A stretch of DNA of 64,000 nucleotides from Rhizobium sp. L51/94 (GTDB taxonomy: Bacteria > Pseudomonadota > Alphaproteobacteria > Rhizobiales > Rhizobiaceae). The notes below the pieces were generated by a model. The model made no database searches, was not told where the DNA came from, and was given only the letters and a program-made list of their open reading frames with translations. Positions 8,494 to 17,523 of this stretch are shown here, piece after piece. Position numbers and translations under genes: made by a program. The DNA is taken from positions 310,001 through 374,000 of the forward strand of contig NZ_CP072142.1 of the NCBI RefSeq assembly GCF_019355555.1, read 5' to 3'. Position 1 is the stretch's first letter; each line of letters opens with the position of its first letter.

Positions 8494-9267
8494 TTACTTG
8501 GAGACGTCCTGGCCAAAATATTTTTCGGAGATCGTCTTGTAGGTACCGTCGGCCTTGATCTCGGCCAACGCCTTGTTGATGGCAGCCAGCAACTCGGGCT
8601 CCTGCTTGCGGATGATGACGCCCGAATAGTTGGCGTCGGCCTCCTCTGCGACGACCTTCACAGGCGCGTCCGGCTTGTGCTTCTTGAAGTCGAGGAAGGA
8701 CAGGCTGTCATTGATCGTCGCATCGGCGCGGCGGGTGAGGACCAGCTGGATAGACTGGTCGAAGCCATCCGTGCCAACGAGCTCGGCACCGGATTGCTCG
8801 GCCAGCTTGCCATAATTGCTCGTCAAAGACTGCGCTGCCTTCTTTCCCTTCAGATCGGCAAAGCCCTTGATGCTGTCGTCGTTGTCACGGACGATGAGTG
8901 CGGCTTTCGATGCGATGTATGGGTCCGAGAAATCATATTTCTGCTTGCGAGCATCGGTGATGCCGACTTCGTTGATGACGCTGTCATAGCGCTTGGCATC
9001 GAGGCCGGCGATCAGCCCATCCCACTTGCCTTCGACGAATTCGGCTTTGACACCCAGCTTGGCGGCGATCGCCTCGGCAATCTCGACATCGAAGCCGGCG
9101 AGCTTGCCGCTGGCATCATGAAAGGTGAAAGGCGCGTAGGTGCCTTCGGTCCCGACCTTGAAGACACCGGCGGATTTGATGGCAGCGAGGTTTTCGCCAG
9201 CATGGGCCGGCAACAGCAATGCGGCCTGAACGAGTGCGATGGCGGCGATGGATTTCAGCAGTGTCAT
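8494..9267 (-). CDS. Cystine-type amino acid ABC transporter substrate-binding protein
   Basis: A 257-residue periplasmic binding protein (SBP_bac_3). It has a signal peptide ending near AHA (residue 23) and the segment VGTEGTYAPFTFHDASGK, close to the E. coli cystine-binding protein TcyJ (FliY). The KWDGLIAGLDAKRYD and KYDFSDPYI motifs also match. The start at 9267 is chosen because a signal peptide begins there; an in-frame ATG at 9366 would put 33 unrelated residues ahead of it. It is the first gene of a three-gene importer operon. Confidence 0.87.
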   Translation of the reverse strand: MTLLKSIAAIALVQAALLLPAHAGENLAAIKSAGVFKVGTEGTYAPFTFHDASGKLAGFDVEIAEAIAAKLGVKAEFVEGKWDGLIAGLDAKRYDSVINEVGITDARKQKYDFSDPYIASKAALIVRDNDDSIKGFADLKGKKAAQSLTSNYGKLAEQSGAELVGTDGFDQSIQLVLTRRADATINDSLSFLDFKKHKPDAPVKVVAEEADANYSGVIIRKQEPELLAAINKALAEIKADGTYKTISEKYFGQDVSK

Positions 9268-9676
9268 GTCGGTACCGATCCCGGTGTTGATGTTCGAGTG
9301 CGAAAGATCGCAGAAACTGTCTCTCAAATATGCACAGGAAACTGCGAAGGAAATGAGCAATTGCAAATAATTTTCTCAATTCCGCGTCATTCAGTGATGA
9401 TCTGTCTCCAAGAGCCCGCATCATCCTCCAGGGGCCAAGAGCGTGGGTGTTTCCGGGCGCATCATTGGGGGCGACGCCCTGCAGCCCGTTGGCATTTCCG
9501 GCAAGGCGCATCGTTGTCTTCAAAACCGTCCGCGACACTTCGAAATTCCTGTTTACGTTCATATGTTTGCGATCTAATGCTTTAAGCGTGTCATGCAAAG
9601 GCGCTATCAAGATCCAAGGCGGGGCTGCAAGCCTCGACCCGATTTCAATCCAGTGTGTCACCCGTAGATAAGATCG
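9268..9676. other. Divergent intergenic region, no gene
   Basis: The region separates the cystine-type importer (leftward) from the ThiXYZ-like importer (rightward). An AT-rich patch at 9355-9380 contains the palindrome GCAATTGC (9357-9364) and could be part of the leftward promoter or an operator. I looked for a TPP riboswitch because the rightward genes resemble thiamine-precursor transporters, and saw none of its conserved boxes. No gene was recognised. Confidence 0.45.
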
Positions 9677-10474
9677 ATGAACAACCTGCCTGCGCTGCTG
9701 CCGGTCATTCGCGCCTTCACAAGAAGCTGGCCGGCCTTGGCGTTGATGACGGGTCTGCTCGTCGCCTGGGAACTCTACGCCCGCTATTCCGGCATCCGGG
9801 CGACGACCCTGCCTGCGCCGTCGCGGGTGTTCGAGCAGATCGTCGTCAACTGGCAGGTGCTTCTCGAAAATGCCATCCCGACCGTTGCGGCCACGTTTAC
9901 CGGCTTCGGCTTCTCGCTGACCGTGGCATTCCTGATGTCTGTCGTGGTCGATTTCTTCCAGCCGGCGCGCCGCGCGCTGGTGCCGGTCTTCATCGTCAGC
10001 CAGACGTTGCCGCTGGTCGCCATTGCGCCGCTGGTGGTGCTGTGGTTCGGTTTCGGGCTGCTGCCGAAAATACTGCTGGTGGCGCTCGTGACGTTTTTCC
10101 CGATGATGGTGGCCCTCGTTCAGGGGTATGAGTCCACCGACCGCGAAATGGAATGGCTGCTGTCGTCCATGGGTGCCTCCCGATGGCGGGTCTTCGTTCT
10201 GGCGCGCCTGCCGTCGGCCATTCCCTACTTCTTTACCGGGTTACGAATTTCCATCACCTATGCCGTCGTCGGCGCCATCTTTGCGGAATATGCCGGCGCG
10301 GCAAAAGGGCTCGGCATCTACATGCTATCGGCGAAGAACAATTTTCGGCCGGACCTGGTGCTGGCGGCGGTGACTGTCAGTTCCTGCCTGACACTATTGC
10401 TTTTCGCATTGGCGGTCGGCGCAGAGCGTCTCGCCACACCCTGGAATACGGATCGCAAGGATCGCCAGCCATGA
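9677..10474 (+). CDS. NitT/TauT-type ABC permease, ThiX-like
   Basis: A 265-residue inner-membrane permease with about six hydrophobic segments and an EAA loop (SSMGASRWRVFVLARLPSA). It belongs to the family of permeases for sulfonates, nitrate, riboflavin and thiamine pyrimidine precursors. The partner binding protein is NMT1/THI5-like, so a pyrimidine-type ligand is the best guess. The stop overlaps the ATPase start by 4 bases. Confidence 0.8.
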   Translation: MNNLPALLPVIRAFTRSWPALALMTGLLVAWELYARYSGIRATTLPAPSRVFEQIVVNWQVLLENAIPTVAATFTGFGFSLTVAFLMSVVVDFFQPARRALVPVFIVSQTLPLVAIAPLVVLWFGFGLLPKILLVALVTFFPMMVALVQGYESTDREMEWLLSSMGASRWRVFVLARLPSAIPYFFTGLRISITYAVVGAIFAEYAGAAKGLGIYMLSAKNNFRPDLVLAAVTVSSCLTLLLFALAVGAERLATPWNTDRKDRQP

Positions 10475-11259
10475 GCCAACCGGCCCGCCTGTCGCTTGCC
10501 GGCATCCGCAAATCTTTCGGTCCGCTCGACGTGCTCGCGGACGTGACGCTGCATGTCGGGCACGGCGAATTCGTGTCGATGCTCGGGCCCTCCGGCGCCG
10601 GCAAATCCACGCTGTTCCAGGTGCTGACCGGGGCCATTGTCGCCGATGCCGGCCAAATCGTCTTCGACGGCGGGCCGTTGGACCAGGCGAGCGACACGTT
10701 CGCCTTCATGCCGCAGCGCGATGCCCTGATGCCGTGGCGCCGGATCATCGACAACGCGACGCTCGGACTGGAGGTGCAGGGACTATCGAAAAGGATGGCC
10801 CGTGCGCAGGTCGAGCCTCTGCTGGAAACCTTCGAGCTTGCGGGATTCGAGCGGCATTACCCCAACCAGTTATCCGGCGGCATGCGACAGCGCGTGGCGC
10901 TGCTTCGCACCGTCGTCCAGCAACGGAAGATGCTACTGCTCGACGAACCCTTCGGCGCGCTCGACGCGCTCACGCGGATTTCCATGCAGCGTTGGCTCGA
11001 GCAGATGTGGGACCAGAACCGGTGGACCGCGCTGCTGATCACCCATGACATCAGGGAGGCGATTTTCCTCTCTGACCGGATCTACGTCCTCTCGGCTCGC
11101 CCCGCCCGGGTGCTTGCCGAAATCGAGGTGCCGCTGCCGCGTCCGAGGACCTTGGCGGACCTCGCCTCCCCCGTTGCCGCCCGTATCGAGGCGGCGCTGC
11201 TGGAGGCGCTGATCGGTCCGGAAAATGCGCCCTTTTTGCCACCCAATCCCATCTCTTAA
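10471..11259 (+). CDS. ABC transporter ATP-binding protein, ThiZ-like
   Basis: A 262-residue ATPase with Walker A GPSGAGKST, Q-loop FMPQRDALMPWR, signature LSGGMRQR and Walker B LLLDEPFGALD. The MPQ/LMPWR Q-loop is typical of NitT/TauT-type importers. The ATG at 10471 overlaps the permease stop (ATGA). It energises the ThiX-like permease. Confidence 0.83.
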   Translation: MSQPARLSLAGIRKSFGPLDVLADVTLHVGHGEFVSMLGPSGAGKSTLFQVLTGAIVADAGQIVFDGGPLDQASDTFAFMPQRDALMPWRRIIDNATLGLEVQGLSKRMARAQVEPLLETFELAGFERHYPNQLSGGMRQRVALLRTVVQQRKMLLLDEPFGALDALTRISMQRWLEQMWDQNRWTALLITHDIREAIFLSDRIYVLSARPARVLAEIEVPLPRPRTLADLASPVAARIEAALLEALIGPENAPFLPPNPIS

Positions 11260-11278
11260 TATCACAGCAGGAGTTCCC

Positions 11279-12298
11279 ATGCCCTCGTTCCCTCGCCGCA
11301 GCGCCTTCGGGCTTGCGCTGTCCGTTTTCACCGCCCTCGCCTCGATTGGCCCCGTTGCGGCGGCGGATCTGAAAACCGTCAATATCGCGCTGGACTGGAC
11401 GCCGAACACCAACCATGTCGGGTTGTTCGTGGCCGAGCAAAAAGGCTACTTCCGGGATGCCGGGCTCGACGTCAAGATCCTGCCCTACACCGATACGGCG
11501 GCTGGCACGCTGGTCAGCAACCACGTTGCGGATTTCGGCATTGCGGGCATCGGCTTCTATTCGCAGAGGGCCGCCGGAGCCGACCTCAAGGGGGTCTATG
11601 CTGTCGTCCAGAAGGAAACCGGTCGGCTGATCGTCGATGCCAAGCGCACCGACATCCAGTCGCCGAAAAATCTCGACGGCCTCACCTATGGCGGTTTCGG
11701 CAGTGCCTGGGAAAATGCGCTGATCACCGACATCATCAAGCATGATGGTGGCAAGGGCGATATCAAGACGGTGACGCTGGGCACATCGGCCTATGAGGCG
11801 CTCGCCAACGGTTCCGTCGACTTTACCCTGGAAGTGGCCACCTGGGAAGGCGTCGAGGCCGAACTGCGCGGTGCCAAGCTCAAGGAATTCACCTACAGCG
11901 ATTATGGCGTGCCTGACGAGTACACCACCTTCATCGTCTCCAGCGACGGCTACCTGAAGGCCAATGGCGACACCGCCAAGGGGTTTCTTGCCGCCGTTCA
12001 GAAAGGATACGCCTTTGCCGCAGATCATCCCGAGGAAGCCGGGGACATCCTGATCGCCGCCAATCCGGACACGCTCACCAACCACGCCCTTGTGGCGCAG
12101 TCGATGAAGGCACTGGTGTCCGGCCATTACCTGCGCAGCGCCGATGGTGTCATCGGCAATATGGATCTCGCCAAGATCGATGCTTTTGGCCAATATCTGG
12201 TGAAGGCCAAGATCCTCGTCGATGGCGACGGCAAGGTCCTGACCTCGGCGCCGGACTTTTCGACCTTCGTCACCAACGATTATCTTCCGAAGAAGTGA
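11279..12298 (+). CDS. NMT1/THI5-like (ThiY-like) ABC substrate-binding protein
   Basis: A 339-residue periplasmic protein. A signal peptide runs to about residue 29 (VAAADL). The mature start (NIALDWTPNTNHVGLFVAE, then KGYF) is the signature of the NMT1/THI5-like group, which binds pyrimidine precursors of thiamine such as formylaminopyrimidine. Here the ligand could equally be another heterocycle, since the genes border a heterocycle catabolic cluster and no TPP riboswitch is present. The start is set by CAGGAG just upstream. It is the third gene of the importer operon. Confidence 0.82.
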   Translation: MPSFPRRSAFGLALSVFTALASIGPVAAADLKTVNIALDWTPNTNHVGLFVAEQKGYFRDAGLDVKILPYTDTAAGTLVSNHVADFGIAGIGFYSQRAAGADLKGVYAVVQKETGRLIVDAKRTDIQSPKNLDGLTYGGFGSAWENALITDIIKHDGGKGDIKTVTLGTSAYEALANGSVDFTLEVATWEGVEAELRGAKLKEFTYSDYGVPDEYTTFIVSSDGYLKANGDTAKGFLAAVQKGYAFAADHPEEAGDILIAANPDTLTNHALVAQSMKALVSGHYLRSADGVIGNMDLAKIDAFGQYLVKAKILVDGDGKVLTSAPDFSTFVTNDYLPKK

Positions 12299-12310
12299 GC
12301 ACCGCGTCGC

Positions 12311-12340
12311 CGGCCGGAGAGACGCCCGACACTCCGGCTG
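12311..12340. terminator. Hairpin between convergent operons
   Basis: CGGCCGGAG (12311-12319) and CTCCGGCTG (12332-12340) form a 9-bp stem with one G-U pair, between the convergent importer and aldehyde dehydrogenase genes. No U tract follows on either strand, so it may act with Rho or only as an mRNA end-protecting structure. Confidence 0.4.
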
Positions 12341-12348
12341 ACGCGCGC

Positions 12349-13863
12349 TCAGACCACGGCGCAGACCGTCTTGGTTTCGAGATAGTTCTCGAGGCCCGGC
12401 GCTCCGTTTTCATATCCCCAGCCGGATTGCTTGTGGCCGCCCTTCGGCAATTCGGGTGAGAAATACGAATGGCAGTTGATCCAGACGGTGCCTGAACGAA
12501 TACGGGCGGAAAGCCGATGGGCAGAACTAAGGTCCTGTGTCCAGACGCTGGCCGCAAGCCCATAGGGCGAATCATTGGCAAACAAAATGGCCTCGTCGGC
12601 ATCATCGAACGGTGTGACAGCCACCACGGGGCCGAAGATCTCCTCCCGCATCATTCGCATGTCCTGACGGACGCCGGTCATGACTGTTGGCCGATAGAAG
12701 GTCTTTAGCTCCCCGTCCTGCGCGCCACCTGTGACGATCTCGGCGCCTTCTTTGGCGCCCTCTGCCACGTAGCGCGCGACATGATCGGCCTGCCGGCGAT
12801 CGACGAGGGGGCCGAGGTCCACATCCGGATCGAGCCCATGGCCGAGCCGCAGCTTGGCCGCCTCTTGCGCCAGCCCTTCGACCAGCCGCTGATAGATCGA
12901 TCGGTGGCCATAGACACGCGACCCGGCGACGCAGACCTGGCCGCCATTGGCAAAGATCCCGCGCGCGATGCCGGGGATGGCAAGCATCATGTCGGCATCC
13001 GGCATGACAATGGCCGGCGACTTGCCGCCGAGCTCCAGCGTCAGCTTCTTGAGGTTGCCGCGTGCAGCGCCGACGATCAGCTTGCCCACCTCGGTCGAGC
13101 CCGTAAAGGCGACCTTGTCGACCCCGGGATGGGCGGTCAAGGCCGCACCGACGGTCTCGCCCATCCCGGTGACGATATTGACGACACCGCGCGGAAGCCC
13201 GGCCTCGAGCATCAGTTCTGCAAGCCGCAGTGTCGTCAGCGACGTCTCCTCGGCTGGCTTCAACACGACCGTGCAGCCAGCCGCCAGCGCCGGCGCCAGC
13301 TTCATGGCTGCCATTAGCATCGGCGAGTTCCACGGCGTGATGGCGGCGACGACCCCGATCGGCTCGCGCGTCGTATAGGCGAATATCTTCTTGCCCGGCG
13401 GCTGGTAGCCGATGGAGGTCGGGATCGTCGTGCCGAGGATCTTGGTGGTAAAGCCGGCGTAATAGCGAAACTGCTCGGCCGAGGCGGGGATCTCGCCGAA
13501 GCGTCCGGTCTTGAGAGATTTTCCCTGGTCGAGAGTCTCGAGTTCGGCAAGTTCATCGACATGGGCATCGATGAGATCGGCGATCCGCCACAGCAATTTG
13601 CCCCGCGCCGAAGGCGTCATGCCGCGCCAGGCATCTCCCTCGAATGCTCGCCGTGCCGACGACACGGCGGCATCGATATCCGCTGCTCCTGCCGCCGCCA
13701 GTTCGGCGAGAGACTTGCCGGTGGCTGGGTCGAACGTCGTGAACGTGGCGCCGGAGGCGGCCGCGACCCACGCGCCATCGATCAGCAGTTTCTTGTCTGT
13801 TTGTGCCAGAAAGCGTCGCGCGCCTTCGCTGGCGGGCTCGAAGATGCGGATTGGGATGGTCAT
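12349..13863 (-). CDS. NAD(P)-dependent aldehyde dehydrogenase
   Basis: A 504-residue aldehyde dehydrogenase. The catalytic residues are in place: Asn179 in TPWNSP, Glu278 in LELGGKSP and the nucleophile Cys311 in NGGQVCVAGSR. The cofactor loop FTGSTEVGK is present. Overall pattern is of the betaine/phenylacetaldehyde group; the aldehyde is unknown. Its start overlaps the 2Fe-2S subunit stop by 4 bases, so it is the last gene of the long leftward operon and probably oxidises an aldehyde released by an upstream enzyme (decarboxylase or oxidase). Confidence 0.88.
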   Translation of the reverse strand: MTIPIRIFEPASEGARRFLAQTDKKLLIDGAWVAAASGATFTTFDPATGKSLAELAAAGAADIDAAVSSARRAFEGDAWRGMTPSARGKLLWRIADLIDAHVDELAELETLDQGKSLKTGRFGEIPASAEQFRYYAGFTTKILGTTIPTSIGYQPPGKKIFAYTTREPIGVVAAITPWNSPMLMAAMKLAPALAAGCTVVLKPAEETSLTTLRLAELMLEAGLPRGVVNIVTGMGETVGAALTAHPGVDKVAFTGSTEVGKLIVGAARGNLKKLTLELGGKSPAIVMPDADMMLAIPGIARGIFANGGQVCVAGSRVYGHRSIYQRLVEGLAQEAAKLRLGHGLDPDVDLGPLVDRRQADHVARYVAEGAKEGAEIVTGGAQDGELKTFYRPTVMTGVRQDMRMMREEIFGPVVAVTPFDDADEAILFANDSPYGLAASVWTQDLSSAHRLSARIRSGTVWINCHSYFSPELPKGGHKQSGWGYENGAPGLENYLETKTVCAVV

Positions 13864-14378
13864 GGGTGTGGATCTCCCGGCCCGCAGGCCAATTGAGCAG
13901 CTTCAAGCCGCGCCGATGCGTTGAGCGCACCGCGAATGATCGAATGATAGCCGGTGCAGCGGCAAATATTGCCTTCGAGCGCAGAAAGAATCTCCGCTTC
14001 GCCAGCGGCCGGCAAGTCGATGAACAGCGCCGTCAGGGCCATCAGGAAGCCGGGCGCGCAGTAGCCGCACTGGAAGGCGTTTTCTTCGGCCAGCGCTGCC
14101 TTCACGACCCGCGCGATCGCGAAGGCATCGATCCCCTCCGGCGTGACGATGTCTGCATCCGGCAACTGCCATGCCATGACCAAGCAACCATTGACGGCAA
14201 GGCCGTTCATCAAAACGGTGCAGGCGCCACATCGGCCGATGCCGCAGGCGATCTTGGTGGCGGTGAGACCGAGTTCGTCGCGCAACAGTTCGGCCAGCCG
14301 CATATCCGGCGGCACTTCGAGGGCGACCGTTTCGCCGTTGAGGCGGAAGTTGACGTGCGTCGTCGCCACGGTGCTCAT
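13860..14378 (-). CDS. 2Fe-2S subunit of a molybdenum hydroxylase
   Basis: A 172-residue protein with two [2Fe-2S] sites: a plant-ferredoxin type set (Cys45, 50, 53, 65) and the helical set (Cys104, 107, 139, 141, in QCGYC and CRC). This is the small electron-transfer subunit (CoxS/XdhA type) of xanthine dehydrogenase-like enzymes. It overlaps the FAD-molybdopterin fusion gene by 4 bases and must be its partner. The extra C-terminal 20 residues are Ala-rich and variable. Confidence 0.92.
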   Translation of the reverse strand: MSTVATTHVNFRLNGETVALEVPPDMRLAELLRDELGLTATKIACGIGRCGACTVLMNGLAVNGCLVMAWQLPDADIVTPEGIDAFAIARVVKAALAEENAFQCGYCAPGFLMALTALFIDLPAAGEAEILSALEGNICRCTGYHSIIRGALNASARLEAAQLACGPGDPHP

Positions 14379-17300
14379 GCCCGCCCCGCCATCGCATCGA
14401 GGATTGCCTCCGGGGAAAGCGGCAGGCTGAGCGGCCGGTGGCCGATGGCACCGGCAACGGCATTGGCAATCGCCGGCGCGATGGCGCCGATGCCGAGTTC
14501 GCCGGCCCCGCGCGGCCCAAGCTCGTCGCCCGCGTCCAGATCTTCCAGGGCATAGACCGACATTGCTGAAGCACTGTCCCTGATGCCGGGCATCATGTAG
14601 CTGTCAAAATTGCCGTTCATGTTGGTGGCGTCGTGCATCATGGCGTCTTCCGTCAGCGTAAACCCGAGCCCCTGGATGGCGCCACCCTCCATCTGACCGA
14701 GATAGGCGGCGACGTCGATGACCGGGCCTGCCGCCGTGTGCTGCCTGATGTCCATGACGCGCACGCTGCCGGTCACGCGGTTGACGGCAACCCGCACCAG
14801 ACATGCCCCGAAGGCGAAGATGTAGCGGGCGTTGCCTGCCTCATAGTCCGTCTTCGGAAAGTCGAAGGCGACCGTCGCGCTGGGCAGCGCGTCCGGCCCC
14901 AGCGAGCGGGCCAGCTCACGGTAGGTGAGGAGAAGGTCCCCGCTGTTGCTGCCGGCGTCGGCAAAGCCACCGGGTGCAAGCCGCAAACTCATTGCCGGAC
15001 GTCCGATTTTTAGTCCGGCGGCCTCGAGCAACTGTGGCGCCAGCAGCGCGCCGGCGGACTTGGCCACCTGCCAGACGACATAGCCGCCGCGCGATGCCGT
15101 GGTCGAGCCGGAATCGGGCGCAAGGTGGGTATCCCCCGTCACCGGCAGGACATCGTCACGCCCGCAGCCAAGCCGGTCGGCAACGGCTGCCTTGATCGAT
15201 GTCAGCAGGCCCTGCCCCATTTCATCGAGGCCATAGGCCGCTTCGATAAAGCCGTCCTTGGAGAGAGCAAGCCTGCCGCCGGCCGGGTCGGGAACCAGCG
15301 AGCCGAGACCATTGCCCTGATAGTTCAACGCCATGCCGACCCCAACGATCTCCTCGGGCCCTGTCCCGTCCGCCTCCTGCCACAGAGAACTTGCGGCAGC
15401 GGCATCCAGCATCTCGGACAACCGCTCTGAGGTAGACACAATCTGCCCGAGATAGCCGGGCGCGCCGGGCTGGCGCAGATTGCGGCGACGAATCTCGACC
15501 GGCGTCAGGCCGCAGAGGTCTGCCAGCAGATCCATCTGGCATTCGATCGCATAGGTCATCTGGTTGGCGCCAAAACCTCGGAATGCGCCGCAGACACCAT
15601 TGTTCGTATAGGCAAGGCGACCCCGGGTCTCGACGTTCTCTAAGATGTAGGGTCCGGCCACATGTTCGAGCGCGGTCTCAAGAACGCCGGGACCGAGCGA
15701 TGCGTAGGCACCGGCGTCGGAGAGGACATCGACCTCCTGGGCGAGCAGCCGGCCATCGGCATCACAGGCGGTGCGCATGCGGATCGTCATCGGATTGCGC
15801 TTGATGCCGGCAACGACCGATTCTGCGCGCGACAGCTGGATGCGAACCGGCTTCCCTGTTTTCTCGGCAAGAAGCGCCAGTGCCGGCTGCACCGTCAGTT
15901 CGTCCTTGCCACCGAACGCGCCGCCCGTCGGGCTGGTGACGACGCGGATCGTCTCCTCCGGCCGCCCCAGAATTCGCGCAAGTTGCTGGCGGTCGCGGGC
16001 ACCGTGCTGGCCGCCGGCGAAGATCGACAGAACGCCGCCCGCCTCCACCTGCGCATAGCCGCCTTCTGTTTCCATGAATCCATGCATCTGCCGTGGCGTC
16101 GTATAGACGCGCTCGACGATGTGGGCCGCAGTGGCAAAGCCTTGCACCACGTTGCCGCGTGAAAAATGCAAGCTTCGCTGGAGATTGCCGCCCTCGTGCA
16201 CGGCGGCCGCATCATCGGCTAGAGCCTGCAGCGGATCGGTGACGAGTGGAAGTGCGGCATATTCGACCTTGATGAGATCGAGCGCTGCCTGTGCCGTCCT
16301 TTCGTCGACGGCGGCGACAGCCGCGACCGCATCGCCCTTGTACCGCACCTTGTCGAAACATAGTGCCGGTTGATCCTGCACGACGATACCGAAGGCGTTG
16401 ACACCATTGATGTCGCGATGGGTGACGACGGCAGCAACCCCCGGCAGAGCCTGCGCATCGCGCGTGTCGATCGAGACGATCCGGGCGTGGCCAACGCCAG
16501 CGCGCAAGATCCGCCCGACCAGCATGCCGGACATTCTTCGGTCGGTAAGGTAGGCCAGCTGGCCAGCGATCTTGGCCTCCACGTCCGGGCGCGTGTGCCA
16601 GCGCTGCGGCTGGTCCCTCCGGCTCAGCCGAATTTCTGCTGCGAGCGGCGGCGCTTCCAGCCGGCACCTGCGGGATCGTGCGGGCAATTCGGGCACCCCG
16701 GCCAGGCCATGGACCAAGGCATTGGCAGCGACGTGGCGGCGGTAGCGGCCAGATCGAAACATATCATCGGGAGCAGATATTTCGTCTATCAACCGGGCGT
16801 GCAGCGCGTCCCAGTCGACATCGGCCCAAGCGAGACCCCCGAGGCTCGCCTCTGTTGCAACCAGGCGTGTCGCTGCCACGATGCCACCGCCGACAGCAAG
16901 CCGCACGGTTTCGATCCTGCCATCCGTTAGTCCGATGAGGCCGGAAATGCCGATGACACTCGGAGTGAAGGCGGCGCGCAATCCGATTTTTCGCGTGGTC
17001 CAGCGAAAGACAGGGAACGTCTTGGGAAGGATGACAGCCTTGATTACTTCATGCGGAGTGGCGGGCTGCGATAGCCAATGGCGGAGGCTTTCGCGCCCGG
17101 TGCCGCCTGTGCGGGCGATTTCCAGGCAAGCATCAAGCGCCAGCAGGGCCGGCAGCAGGCAGCCACTGCGGCCGGCGATATTGCCACCGATTGTGCCGAT
17201 ATTGCGCACTGCGGGGCCCGCCACCGATGCTGCCGATACCGCGAGCATCGCCAATCGCTCGGCAACCAGCGGATCCCTCAAGAGCGCCGACAGCGGCGTA

Positions 17301-17521
17301 AGGGCTCCGATGCGGATGATCTTGTCGTCGAGCGAGATACCGGTCATCTCGCCTATGCCCCCGAGATCGATCAGTCTTACCGGTTTCGCCGCACCTTTTG
17401 CCCACTCGAGTTGCAGGGCCGTTCCGCCGGCGACGAGACGCGCATCCTCGATATCCCGCATCATGCCGAGGGCATTCCCGACGGACGACGGATGGAGCAC
17501 GGTGAAGGCGGCGCGGGTCAT
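14375..17521 (-). CDS. Fused FAD-binding and molybdopterin-binding subunit of a xanthine dehydrogenase-like hydroxylase
   Basis: A 1048-residue protein joining two subunits that are usually separate. Residues about 1-285 are a CoxM-type FAD domain (VAGGT, VRNIGTIGGNIAGRSG). Residues about 310-1048 are the molybdopterin large subunit, with GGAFGGKDEL, CGAFRGFGANQ and the active-site Glu in GAGELGIGA. Enzymes of this family hydroxylate a ring carbon next to nitrogen, as in xanthine, nicotinate or isoquinoline. The gene lies 2 bases after the Rieske-less oxygenase gene and overlaps the 2Fe-2S gene. The substrate is probably a purine or related N-heterocycle from context. Confidence 0.88.
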   Translation of the reverse strand: MTRAAFTVLHPSSVGNALGMMRDIEDARLVAGGTALQLEWAKGAAKPVRLIDLGGIGEMTGISLDDKIIRIGALTPLSALLRDPLVAERLAMLAVSAASVAGPAVRNIGTIGGNIAGRSGCLLPALLALDACLEIARTGGTGRESLRHWLSQPATPHEVIKAVILPKTFPVFRWTTRKIGLRAAFTPSVIGISGLIGLTDGRIETVRLAVGGGIVAATRLVATEASLGGLAWADVDWDALHARLIDEISAPDDMFRSGRYRRHVAANALVHGLAGVPELPARSRRCRLEAPPLAAEIRLSRRDQPQRWHTRPDVEAKIAGQLAYLTDRRMSGMLVGRILRAGVGHARIVSIDTRDAQALPGVAAVVTHRDINGVNAFGIVVQDQPALCFDKVRYKGDAVAAVAAVDERTAQAALDLIKVEYAALPLVTDPLQALADDAAAVHEGGNLQRSLHFSRGNVVQGFATAAHIVERVYTTPRQMHGFMETEGGYAQVEAGGVLSIFAGGQHGARDRQQLARILGRPEETIRVVTSPTGGAFGGKDELTVQPALALLAEKTGKPVRIQLSRAESVVAGIKRNPMTIRMRTACDADGRLLAQEVDVLSDAGAYASLGPGVLETALEHVAGPYILENVETRGRLAYTNNGVCGAFRGFGANQMTYAIECQMDLLADLCGLTPVEIRRRNLRQPGAPGYLGQIVSTSERLSEMLDAAAASSLWQEADGTGPEEIVGVGMALNYQGNGLGSLVPDPAGGRLALSKDGFIEAAYGLDEMGQGLLTSIKAAVADRLGCGRDDVLPVTGDTHLAPDSGSTTASRGGYVVWQVAKSAGALLAPQLLEAAGLKIGRPAMSLRLAPGGFADAGSNSGDLLLTYRELARSLGPDALPSATVAFDFPKTDYEAGNARYIFAFGACLVRVAVNRVTGSVRVMDIRQHTAAGPVIDVAAYLGQMEGGAIQGLGFTLTEDAMMHDATNMNGNFDSYMMPGIRDSASAMSVYALEDLDAGDELGPRGAGELGIGAIAPAIANAVAGAIGHRPLSLPLSPEAILDAMAGRA

Positions 17522-17523
17522 CG

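Noticed and set aside
9268..9676. Possible TPP riboswitch ahead of the ThiXYZ-like genes
   Set aside because: The conserved CUGAGA and related boxes were not found by eye.
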